This document shows positions 8,354 through 17,532 of a stretch of 62,276 nucleotides of DNA, piece after piece (the stretch's first letter is position 1; every line of letters starts with the position of its first letter). The stretch comes from Paracoccus haematequi (GTDB lineage Bacteria; Pseudomonadota; Alphaproteobacteria; Rhodobacterales; Rhodobacteraceae): the NCBI RefSeq assembly GCF_900631945.1, contig NZ_UZWE01000037.1, positions 1 through 62,276 on the forward strand, written 5' to 3'. Under the pieces are notes generated by a model. The model worked only from the letters and a program-made list of their open reading frames with translations. It did not search any database and was not told the origin of the DNA. The position numbers were made by a program, and so were the translations under genes.

Positions 8354-8833
8354 GTGAATGGCCACAATCTGGCGGGCATGACTGGAAGCCGTTCATCTGC
8401 CCTCTTCCTTCCAACTGCATCACTGCTTGCCGTGGGCCTCGTTTGCATCGCCCTCTGGACAGGATGGAGCCACAGCACCTCGGCCCAGACCCAGCGCGGA
8501 GCCGAGCTTTATGCCGAACATTGCGCGATCTGCCACGGCGCCCAGCTCGAAGGGCAGCCCGATTGGCAGGTTGCCGACGAAAGCGGCGTTCTTCCTGCAC
8601 CGCCGCATGACGCATCCGGCCACACCTGGCACCACGATGATGCCATGCTGACCGACTACATCCGTCGGGGAGGCCAGGCGGTCCTGGATGAGCTGGGTGT
8701 GTCCATGACGTCCGGCATGCCAGCATTTGGCGAAATCCTGACGGACGGCGACATTGCCGCCATCCTCGGGTTCATCAAGTCGACGTGGCCCGAGCGGATA
8801 CGCGTGATCCAGGCCGAACGGAATGGCGGCTAG
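8354..8833 (+). CDS. membrane-anchored or exported cytochrome c, class I
   Basis: 159 residues from GTG 8354, or 151 from ATG 8378. The ATG gives a cleaner N-terminal hydrophobic segment (ALFLPTASLLAVGLVCIALW). The haem motif is CAICH, preceded by GAELYAEH. A probable axial Met lies in TSGMPAFGEIL, and the C-terminal helix (DIAAILGFIKSTWPE) is class-I-like. The protein would be periplasmic, with covalent haem. It overlaps the convergent CueR gene by four bases. It may pass electrons in a copper oxidation or detoxification step, but that is inferred from the neighbourhood only. Confidence 0.85.
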   Translation: MNGHNLAGMTGSRSSALFLPTASLLAVGLVCIALWTGWSHSTSAQTQRGAELYAEHCAICHGAQLEGQPDWQVADESGVLPAPPHDASGHTWHHDDAMLTDYIRRGGQAVLDELGVSMTSGMPAFGEILTDGDIAAILGFIKSTWPERIRVIQAERNGG

Positions 8834-9237
8834 GCCCGGCTGGGGTCAGTGCAATCTCCTGCCAGTGCATCGAGAATCGAGCAATCCGGATGCCCATCGC
8901 CCGCACAGCTCTGAACCAACTGCTGCAGGGCAGTGCGCAGCTGCGCCAGATCAGCCAGCCTTTCGTCGACCTGGGCGAGATGGCGCGCGGCGATCTCGCG
9001 CACGTCGGCACTGCTGCGGCTCGTGTCTTCGTTCAGCATCAGAAGGTCGCGACAGTCCTGCAGCGAAAAGTCGAGCCGTCGCGCGCGGCTCAGGAAGCGC
9101 AGCCGGTGGACATCAGCAGGGCTGAAATGGCGATAGCCGTTCACCCCGCGCTGCGGGGTCACAAGACCGATGTCCTCATAGTATCGGATCGTCTTGGAGG
9201 TGAGACCCGACGCCCGCGCGGCTTCGGCGATGTTCAT
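8830..9237 (-). CDS. cueR: Cu(I)-responsive MerR-family regulator CueR
   Basis: 135 residues from the ATG at 9237. The N-terminal winged helix (MNIAEAARASGLTSKTIRYY, then HFSPADVHRLRFLSRAR) is followed by the long dimerisation helix. The C-terminal metal loop CAGDGHPDC (Cys111 and Cys119, seven residues apart) has the spacing known for CueR, which binds one Cu(I), Ag(I) or Au(I). Extra Cys62 and Cys129 are present. Two fitting operators with 19-bp spacers precede the copZ-like and copA-like genes in this window. Confidence 0.92.
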   Translation of the reverse strand: MNIAEAARASGLTSKTIRYYEDIGLVTPQRGVNGYRHFSPADVHRLRFLSRARRLDFSLQDCRDLLMLNEDTSRSSADVREIAARHLAQVDERLADLAQLRTALQQLVQSCAGDGHPDCSILDALAGDCTDPSRA

Positions 9238-9348
9238 TCCAGTCCTCCCTTGCCCTGAAGGGTGCCACGTGCACCCTGACCAGGGACACGGCAAGAATGC
9301 AGCCGGGACCCGCCCCCGATCACGGCCAGGATGCCCAAGATCAGCGAT

Positions 9349-9765
9349 CTAGCGAATGCCGTTTGCAACCTGAACCTCGCGCACGAAGCGGATGATCCCG
9401 GCCAGCTCCGGGTCTGTGAGCCCCGGCACCGGAGGCATGTTTCCGAAGGGCCAGTGATGGGCACGCACCCCGTTGCGTGCTGCCAGGACGAAAGCCATGT
9501 CGCCGTGGTGGCTCGGCTCATAGATCATGTGGATCAGCGGTGGCGCGATCCCCACCCGCCCCTCGGCATCGATGCCGTGGCAGGATGCGCAGTTGGCGGC
9601 GAAGGCCTGCTGACCGGCTTGGGCTTCGGGTGACAACGTGGCCGGCAGGGTTACAGCGACAAGAGCCTGGCCCTCTTCGGCCGGCCTTGCATCGGATTGG
9701 CCCCAGAGCCACCAGGCACCGCCTGTGGCGATCGCGGCACTTGCAGCGAGAAGAACAGTTCGCAT
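9349..9765 (-). CDS. exported cytochrome c
   Basis: 138 residues. A signal peptide or anchor (MRTVLLAASAAIATGGAWWL) precedes a single class-I haem domain: GQQAFAANCASCHG with the CASCH site, a probable axial Met in FGNMPPVPGL, and a C-terminal helix (PELAGIIRFVREVQ). It is a different protein from the cytochrome at 8354, with little similarity beyond the haem fold. It lies downstream of the DUF305-propeller gene on the same strand and is separated from it by a hairpin, so it may have its own promoter. Confidence 0.88.
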   Translation of the reverse strand: MRTVLLAASAAIATGGAWWLWGQSDARPAEEGQALVAVTLPATLSPEAQAGQQAFAANCASCHGIDAEGRVGIAPPLIHMIYEPSHHGDMAFVLAARNGVRAHHWPFGNMPPVPGLTDPELAGIIRFVREVQVANGIR

Positions 9766-9784
9766 GATGTCTTTCCTCTGAATG

Positions 9785-9812
9785 GCTCGCGCGACGGGTG
9801 AGCCGCGCGAGC
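9785..9812 (-). terminator. strong hairpin between cytochrome c and the DUF305-propeller gene
   Basis: A perfect 9-bp inverted repeat, GCTCGCGCG (9785-9793) and CGCGCGAGC (9804-9812), closes a 10-base loop. It lies about 80 bases past the stop of the minus-strand gene at 9891 and 20 bases before the cytochrome start. There is no T-run, so it may be a processing or attenuator hairpin rather than a true intrinsic terminator. Confidence 0.45.
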
Positions 9813-9890
9813 GGTGCCGGAGAGGCTTTGTTCGGTGAGCTGTAGCTCGGACTGGCGCCAGGAAACCCGGCGCCAGCTTCTGCGATCCGG

Positions 9891-11402
9891 TCAGTTCGAC
9901 GACCCATGGACGATGCCGTTCGGGCGGTCGCCCACCGGCACCGATCCGACGACCTCCTGGCGCGCGACGTCGATGACCGAGACGCTGTCGTCCGCGATGT
10001 TGGTCACAAACACGAAGGCGCCGTCCGCTGAAACCGATACGCCATGCGCGCCAGAAGCGGTTTTCAGCGTCCTGGCAACCTCGCCGGTCGCCGTGTCGAT
10101 CACCGATACGGTGTCGTTCGGCGCGGCTTCGGTCCCCTGGTTGGCGACGTAGACCTGCCTGCCATCGGGGGTGGCGATCATCTGGATCGGATTGGGACCG
10201 ACCTCGATCCTGTCCGTGACCTCGCGCGTGGCGGTGTCGATCACCGCCACGCGGTTCTCGTCGCGCAGCGAGACATAGACCTTTCCGCCGTCTGGGGTGA
10301 AGCCGACCTGGACCGGCGCCGTGCCCACCGGGATGCGTGCCGCCTCGGTCAGGCTGGCCGTGTCGATGACCGAGACTGTGCCGTCCTCGACATTGGCGAC
10401 GTAAAGCTCGGCGCCATCCGGGCTGAGGCGCAGCCCATGCGGATAGGCGCCGGTCTCGACGCGGGCGGTGACGGCACCTTGGGCCAGATCGACCACCGCC
10501 ACCTCGTCGCTGCCCGACAGCGAGACGAAGGCGCGCCCCTGCCGGTCGGCCACCACATGGGCGGGATGCGCGCCGACCTCGACCGTGGCCGCGGGCTTCG
10601 ACAGATCCTGCGGATCGAGCATCACCAGAAGGCCCGCGGTATCGCCGCCCGCATGATCGTGCCCATCCCCGTGGTCGCCACTAGTCGGGGTGCCGACCGC
10701 CAGAAGGAAGCGCCCGTCCGGCGTCAGGTCGACGTTATGGGGCGCCACCGGGATCGGCGTTGTGGTCACGGTCCCGGTGCCCAGGTCGAGGGCGCTGATG
10801 GAGCTGCCGCCTTCGTCGGCGGACCAGACGGTGCCGCCGGTCCGGCCGAAGTCGATGGCCTCGGACTGGGCCTTCTCCTTCAGCCAGGCTTCCATCTCGG
10901 CGATCTCGCGCTCCTGCGCGGCGATGATCTGCTCGGCCCATGCCCTGGTCTGGGGATCATCGCCGTGTTGCTGCACGATCCGGGCCATGTCGATCGCGCC
11001 CTGATGATGCGGGATCATGCCCCGCACGAAGGCTGTGTCGGGGTCATCGGCCATGACGCCTTCCATCATCGGCCCGTGCATTGCGTCCATCGCGTCCACA
11101 TAGGCGCGGGTGAACTCGGGGGCGTTCCCATCGCCGGCAGCTTTCGATGCATCGACCGCACCGTGCATCATCCCGCCCTGCATCATCTGCTGCATGGCAC
11201 TTAGGCACTCGGCCGGCATGGCCTGCATCATGGTCCGCATCTGGTCAGGCATACCCGGCATCGGCATCGTCGGGGCGGCAGGCGGGGCGGCCTGTTCCTG
11301 CGCCTGTGCAGGGTGGTTGGTGTCATGCCCGGCCTGCGCCAGGGCAACAGTCGGCAGCCCGGCTGCGAGGCCAAGGGAAAGGGCGATTGCAGTTCGTTTC
11401 AT
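9891..11402 (-). CDS. DUF305 domain fused to a YVTN/YncE-type beta-propeller, exported
   Basis: 503 residues with a signal peptide (MKRTAIALSLGLAAGLPTVALA). A Met/His-rich stretch (PTMPMPGMPDQMRTMMQAMP) leads into a DUF305 helical domain with the family signature RGMIPHHQGAIDMARI (about residues 127-143) and ERE-type helices. From about residue 190 to the end there are six or seven 40-residue propeller blades (PDGRFLLAVG, LYVANVEDGTVSVIDTA, VYVANQ...NDTVSVIDTATGEV, VFVTNIADDSVSVIDVA). DUF305 proteins are often in copper loci. Met/His clusters suggest periplasmic copper binding, but the propeller partner's role is unknown. Confidence 0.88.
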   Translation of the reverse strand: MKRTAIALSLGLAAGLPTVALAQAGHDTNHPAQAQEQAAPPAAPTMPMPGMPDQMRTMMQAMPAECLSAMQQMMQGGMMHGAVDASKAAGDGNAPEFTRAYVDAMDAMHGPMMEGVMADDPDTAFVRGMIPHHQGAIDMARIVQQHGDDPQTRAWAEQIIAAQEREIAEMEAWLKEKAQSEAIDFGRTGGTVWSADEGGSSISALDLGTGTVTTTPIPVAPHNVDLTPDGRFLLAVGTPTSGDHGDGHDHAGGDTAGLLVMLDPQDLSKPAATVEVGAHPAHVVADRQGRAFVSLSGSDEVAVVDLAQGAVTARVETGAYPHGLRLSPDGAELYVANVEDGTVSVIDTASLTEAARIPVGTAPVQVGFTPDGGKVYVSLRDENRVAVIDTATREVTDRIEVGPNPIQMIATPDGRQVYVANQGTEAAPNDTVSVIDTATGEVARTLKTASGAHGVSVSADGAFVFVTNIADDSVSVIDVARQEVVGSVPVGDRPNGIVHGSSN

Positions 11403-11542
11403 TGCTGTTCATCCATGCTGACGGGAAGGCAGCGTCACGCAGCGGACGCGCGGTTCCCGATGATCGGTGATGGCTGGATGGCGTTTCCGGTCTGTCGACC
11501 GAGGCGGCCGGACGGCGTGGACCTGTCAGGCCCGGAACGCCT

Positions 11543-11971
11543 TCACACGACGATGGATGAACGGGGTGGCCGCAGGATTCCCTCGGGAGTCCGCCCCAAG
11601 CGACCCACCAGGATGCCGAGGCGGGTCTCCCCGCCGGAAGGCGGATCGGCCCGGGGGCTCTCCGGCAGAAGGGCGGCGATCGTGCAGAACTGGGCGCAGC
11701 AGTCGTCCTGGGAACCCGGCCCACTCCCGCCGGAACCGTCCTGATCTCCGGAAGTCGTCCGGGCACAGCCGGACGGCGCATGAGAATGATCGCAGCCCTG
11801 GTCCAAGCTCGCGGCGACAGCCCGCTCGGCATGGTCCGTGTGTGCTGCCGGGAGGGAGTGGGCTCCGGCCTGTAGACCCAGGGCGGCGAAAGCCAGGAAC
11901 AGGAATGCGGTCGCGAGCCATTGCCTCCAGCAGCCGCGAAGCCCCATGCCCTTTGCCACACCCCTGTTCAT
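11543..11971 (-). CDS. small exported Cys/His-rich protein of copper loci (CopL/DUF2946-like)
   Basis: 142 residues with an N-terminal membrane or signal segment (LATAFLFLAFAALGLQAGAH) and metal-type residues: SLPAAHTDHAE, GCDHSHAPSGC, DDCCAQFCTIAALLPE. The motif CCxxxCxxxxxLP and a tail of the form TPEGILRPPR are shared with the protein at 15944-16366, so the two are paralogues. Similar small proteins accompany copper ATPases and are thought to help periplasmic copper tolerance. It lies upstream of the DUF305-propeller gene on the same strand and about 200 bp downstream of the ATPase. Confidence 0.65.
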   Translation of the reverse strand: MNRGVAKGMGLRGCWRQWLATAFLFLAFAALGLQAGAHSLPAAHTDHAERAVAASLDQGCDHSHAPSGCARTTSGDQDGSGGSGPGSQDDCCAQFCTIAALLPESPRADPPSGGETRLGILVGRLGRTPEGILRPPRSSIVV

Positions 11972-12169
11972 CGGACCGTTCGTTCTCTTCCTCTGGACCG
12001 TCTCAGGCTTCCTGCCTGCTCAGGAAGCAGGGAAGCGGCCATTTTCCGTCAGTGCCCTCATCACACCACGTCGTGCGGGAAGACGACACCTGAAACCGGC
12101 CAGGGCAGGTTGCGACATGATGCCGCCCGTCGAAGGTGCTGACGATCGATTCTGGCCGCCTTCCGGTCA

Positions 12170-14626
<2,457 letters not shown>

Positions 14627-14665
14627 GTACCTCGTTTGGAAGCTACCCGAGAATCGCCCGCGCTT

Positions 14666-14696
14666 GTCGTGCACCTTCCTGTCGCTGGAAGGTCAA
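14666..14696 (-). promoter_or_regulatory. CueR-type operator and promoter of the copper ATPase
   Basis: On the minus strand a -35 TTGACC (14696-14691) and a weak -10 CACGAC (14671-14666) are set 19 bases apart. They enclose the palindrome ACCTTCC...GGAAGGT at 14673-14693. Both the 7-bp arms and the 19-bp spacer match the promoter type activated by CueR twisting the DNA. The ATPase start is 40 bases downstream. Confidence 0.85.
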
Positions 14697-14893
14697 GAAA
14701 AATCATGAAGCGGAAGCCGTTGCATCAATCGTCATGATGAACGCTCCTCATTTCGGAGTTTCCCGGAACGACCTGTCGGAACCGGCATGGCCGCCGCGAG
14801 ACAACCGACATGAGTTCACCTCCTGTAGACGCGCCAGGCACTCCTTGCTGTCGTTGTGGCCGCCGCAGCTTCAAGCTCCGGCGGCCCGAGTCC

Positions 14894-15391
14894 TTACTGC
14901 TGGCCCGCGTTCTTCTCGACCCAGGCGGTCATCTCCTCGATTTCAGGGCCTTGGGCATCAATGATCTTCTGAGCCATCGCTTTCGACTCCTCGTCGTCGC
15001 CATACTTCAACTCGACTTCGGCCATGGCGATGGCGCCGGCATGATGCGCGATCATCCCGCAGTGGAAGGCAAGGTCGGGGTCCTTGATGGTGTGGGTGGC
15101 CATCATCGGGCCGTTCATCTCCATCATGGCCTGCATGGAGGCCTGCTGGGCCTCATCCATTCCTTCCATGCCGCCCATCATGCCGGACATGTCCATGCCC
15201 TGCATCATCCCCGGCATTCCGGACTGCTGGATTGCGTCCTGGCAGCCCTGCGGCAGGATCGACAGGTCCGTCATGGAGCCCCCCTGTCCCGCCATGTGGC
15301 CCGCCTGCCCCCCGGTCCCGCTCTCCTGAGCAAGAGCCGCGGGCGCGGCGAGAAGGGCAGCGAAGATGGCGGCTAGCTCGAACTTACGCAT
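14894..15391 (-). CDS. exported Met-rich DUF305 protein
   Basis: 165 residues from the ATG at 15391, which begins a good signal peptide (MRKFELAAIFAALLAAPAALA). The mature N-terminus is extremely Met-rich (MPGMMQGMDMSGMMGGMEGM), followed by a DUF305 helical core with the signature FHCGMIAHHAGAIAMAEVEL. Met clusters and the HH pair are fit for Cu(I) binding in the periplasm. It lies between the copper-storage gene and the ATPase on the same strand. It is a stand-alone relative of the N-terminal half of the 503-residue fusion at 9891. Confidence 0.85.
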   Translation of the reverse strand: MRKFELAAIFAALLAAPAALAQESGTGGQAGHMAGQGGSMTDLSILPQGCQDAIQQSGMPGMMQGMDMSGMMGGMEGMDEAQQASMQAMMEMNGPMMATHTIKDPDLAFHCGMIAHHAGAIAMAEVELKYGDDEESKAMAQKIIDAQGPEIEEMTAWVEKNAGQQ

Positions 15392-15428
15392 GAAGGTTCT
15401 CCTTTGATGTAACTGGTTTCTGGTGCGT

Positions 15429-15761
15429 TCAGGCGGCCATTTTCCGGCAGCTTTCGGCGCACCGGCGGCAGGCATCGACGCATTCCTGCATGTCGCCGAC
15501 CTGCTCGCAGCTCCGGGCGCACTCCTCGCAGACTTCAGCGCAGACCGCGCAGGTGCGCTTGTGAAGATCGCTGCCCATCAGCATGAAGTTTGCCGAGGTC
15601 TGGCAGATCTCGGCGCAGGCTATCATGAGCCGAAAATGCTCCGGCTCGACATGCCGTCCGCCTGCCTCCAGGCAGTGGTTCATGGCCATGCTGAGGCAAA
15701 CGCCGTGGCAGCGCTGGCAGTCGTCGATGCAGCTCTGCATTTCAGTAGACATCTGGTGCAT
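15429..15761 (-). CDS. four-helix-bundle copper-storage protein (Csp family)
   Basis: 110 residues with about 16 Cys, arranged along helices as CxxC or CxxxC (SCIDDCQRCHGVC, ACAEIC, TCAVCAEVCEECARSC, CVDACRRCAESC). This is the pattern of Csp (DUF326) proteins, whose four-helix bundles hold many Cu(I) ions in a Cys-lined core. No signal peptide is seen, so it should be cytosolic like Csp3. It sits upstream of the DUF305 gene in the copper island and probably buffers copper before export by the ATPase. Confidence 0.9.
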   Translation of the reverse strand: MHQMSTEMQSCIDDCQRCHGVCLSMAMNHCLEAGGRHVEPEHFRLMIACAEICQTSANFMLMGSDLHKRTCAVCAEVCEECARSCEQVGDMQECVDACRRCAESCRKMAA

Positions 15762-15943
15762 GTGGCTTCTCCGTTGCGAAAGCGCCGGAAACAGGAAGCG
15801 GCGAGCGCGGCGCCAGTCTCACCGCATCGAGGACGCAAGGTGAAAACCTCGCGTTCATTGACCGCAATCCGCCCGTCTGAGGCTTGGGAGTGGGCGCCCA
15901 CCTCTTCAATCAGGCTTGGCGCTTCACTTCCGATGGAACGCGA

Positions 15944-16366
15944 TCAGATCCGATAGGGGAGCCGTGGAGGACGACGCAGCCCTTCAGGGTCGTGCCCCGC
16001 CAATGAGGAGACAACGAACGGGGATTTCGACCGTACGCCCCAAGGCTCGTTCAGATGAATATCCACGTCCGGCATCAGCGCCAGCAGACACGCCTCTCCG
16101 CAGCAGGGAGCAGTTCCATCCTTGGCAGTGCCATGCTTGTGGCCGACCGCCGATGAATGCTCATGGTTCCCACCCGGCTCGGCAGGAGTATGACCTGCGA
16201 TGAGCGATAATTCGGCGGGAGCAACGGAATGGTCGTGGGCGTGGGGAAGTGCGCCTTTGGCAGCTGCACCATGCGCCACGAACATCACGACCGCCAGAAT
16301 TGCGATTGCACTCGCAAGCTTCTGCCAGACCGACACAACTCTCGTCCTGATGTCGGGTCGTCCCAT
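15944..16366 (-). CDS. small exported Cys/His-rich protein, paralogue of the one at 11543
   Basis: 140 residues from the ATG at 16366 (MGRPDIRTRVV). A longer frame from 16450 is less likely. After a signal-like segment (ASAIAILAVVMFVAHGAAA) come His-rich stretches (GALPHAHDHS, GNHEHSSAVGHKHG) and PCCGEACLLALMP. The CCxxxCxxxxxLP block and the DPEGLRRPPR tail repeat those in the 11543 gene. It is probably a periplasmic metal-binding accessory of the copper island. It is the right-most gene of that island. Confidence 0.65.
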   Translation of the reverse strand: MGRPDIRTRVVSVWQKLASAIAILAVVMFVAHGAAAKGALPHAHDHSVAPAELSLIAGHTPAEPGGNHEHSSAVGHKHGTAKDGTAPCCGEACLLALMPDVDIHLNEPWGVRSKSPFVVSSLAGHDPEGLRRPPRLPYRI

Positions 16367-16819
16367 GGCACAGGAACGCCAACGACGAGGAGTCGTTCCT
16401 GCTGGCAAAAGGGAGGTAAAGAAAACGGAGGCTATTCTGCCCATGGCCATAGCCTATCGTGTTCGTTGCAGAACCTGCCGGTTTTAGTAAATTTACTCGG
16501 TAAGGAAAACTAAGGAAGCTTACTCGCTTCTGGTGATGATTTTTCTTACTGAAATCGCTCTGGGCCGCGAAGATCGGCTATGCGCAGGTTTTCACCATTG
16601 AGCAGAACCTGGGTTAGTATTCGTGATCAACAGCACAGGCTAACGGCAGTTGTGGATGCCCCGGCCGAACCGGGACGACCCGGTTCTTTTCAAGCCTGCC
16701 TGAGACCAGATTTGCGGGGTTCAGTGCAGCCTTTGCCGTCGGGCCGTTCGGTCACGCCACCGCTGACGAGTTTAAGATGATCGAAGGGAAGCACCTGCGG
16801 CTTCAGGTCCGAATTTGCG
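16367..16819. other. 453-bp intergenic stretch between the copper island and the peptide locus
   Basis: No gene is supported. The 5' side of the 16366 gene contains an inverted repeat AGGAACG (16372-16378) and CGTTCCT (16394-16400). Farther on is a perfect 12-bp AT-rich palindrome AGTAAATTTACT (16486-16497) in a locally A/T-rich run. Either could be an operator for the gene at 16366. The remainder shows nothing recognisable. Confidence 0.5.
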
Positions 16820-17017
16820 CTACTTCCAGACAAAGCGCACTCCGATCCCTTGGGCCGATCTGTCTACGGTGGAGCCGAAGGTCAGGCTCCAGCCGTTCCC
16901 GAACGAGTGGGTGTAGTTCGGACCACGCGGTCCCTCGAGATCGAAACCAGGAACCTGGCCGTAGCCGAGGCCGCCGCCGGATATCAGCGCCTGTTCGACA
17001 CTGTTCAGTTCATGCAT
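16820..17017 (-). CDS. double-glycine-leader peptide, glycine-rich core
   Basis: 65 residues. The leader MHELNSVEQALISGG has Leu at -12 and Ile at -4 relative to the second Gly, with acidic residues between. This is the register recognised by C39 peptidase ABC exporters. Cleavage would free a core of about 50 residues beginning GLGYGQVPGF, rich in Gly and aromatic residues and ending IGVRFVWK. The ATG at 17017 follows aagg by four bases. It is the third gene of a tight minus-strand set of three such peptides. The likely exporter is encoded at 21486-23624. Activity unknown. Confidence 0.72.
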   Translation of the reverse strand: MHELNSVEQALISGGGLGYGQVPGFDLEGPRGPNYTHSFGNGWSLTFGSTVDRSAQGIGVRFVWK

Positions 17018-17024
17018 CCTTGCC

Positions 17025-17168
17025 TCACTTCGGTTTGACTTTCAGAAGGTCCGCCAATCCTGGCGGAATGACGCAGCCGCCTTCCGACCTGCCGCCAGAG
17101 ATCAGCACCGCTTCGTCCGGCCTGATTTCGCGCAGGTTCGAGCAGGCAATTTCCGTATCGCGTGCCAT
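17025..17168 (-). CDS. double-glycine-leader peptide, short core
   Basis: 47 residues, beginning four bases after the stop of the upstream peptide gene, so translational coupling is likely. The leader ends NLREIRPDEAVLISGG, with Ile at -12 and Ile at -4. The predicted core is only 21 residues (RSEGGCVIPPGLADLL then KVKPK), with a single Cys and a basic tail. The size suggests a signal peptide or small bacteriocin rather than an enzyme. The single Cys could allow dimer formation. Confidence 0.68.
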   Translation of the reverse strand: MARDTEIACSNLREIRPDEAVLISGGRSEGGCVIPPGLADLLKVKPK

Positions 17169-17172
17169 CAAA

Positions 17173-17385
17173 CTACCAGCGATAGTAACGAACGACATAT
17201 TGGCCGTTGCTGTTGCGCGATCCGATTGCTGCGCCATCGGTCCAGACCGTGCCGCTATAGCCGCCGATCTCGAAGGAAAGGCCACCATCGCCGGACGAAC
17301 CGACGCTCCAGGCGCCGCCGACCGCATCGAGTTCGGCGGCAGACAGTTCGCGCAGGCTCTCGGTCTGATGTTGAACGGTTGTCAT
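17173..17385 (-). CDS. double-glycine-type leader peptide, glycine-rich core
   Basis: 70 residues. The leader contains LRELSAAELDAVGGA. Taking cleavage after Gly-Ala puts Val at -4, Leu at -7 and Leu at -12, which is the ideal register. Cleavage after Gly-Gly would shift all three. The core of about 45 residues starts WSVGSSGDGG and ends YYRW, with many Gly, Ser and Tyr. It is the first gene of the three-peptide set, with a ribosome-site-like aggggt ahead of its ATG. The hybrid kinase gene lies divergently upstream. Confidence 0.72.
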   Translation of the reverse strand: MTTVQHQTESLRELSAAELDAVGGAWSVGSSGDGGLSFEIGGYSGTVWTDGAAIGSRNSNGQYVVRYYRW

Positions 17386-17457
17386 GGCTTCTACCCCTGT
17401 CTTGACTGGGCTTGCTTACCCGTTACCAATCATGGGGATCGAGCCGGCCAAGGCATC

Positions 17458-17473
17458 TAGCTCAAATGAGCTA
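17458..17473. promoter_or_regulatory. palindrome in the divergent peptide/kinase promoter region
   Basis: A perfect palindrome, TAGCTCA-AA-TGAGCTA, lies in the 147-bp gap between the leader-peptide operon (start 17385) and the hybrid kinase (start 17533). It could be the site of the NarL-type regulator or another factor acting on both promoters. Only the symmetry and position support this. Confidence 0.4.
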
Positions 17474-17532
17474 TCAGCCGAAAATCGCCTGTCAGGGGTG
17501 AACGGAAGCGGCCAGGGAGGTTCGCAGACCGA

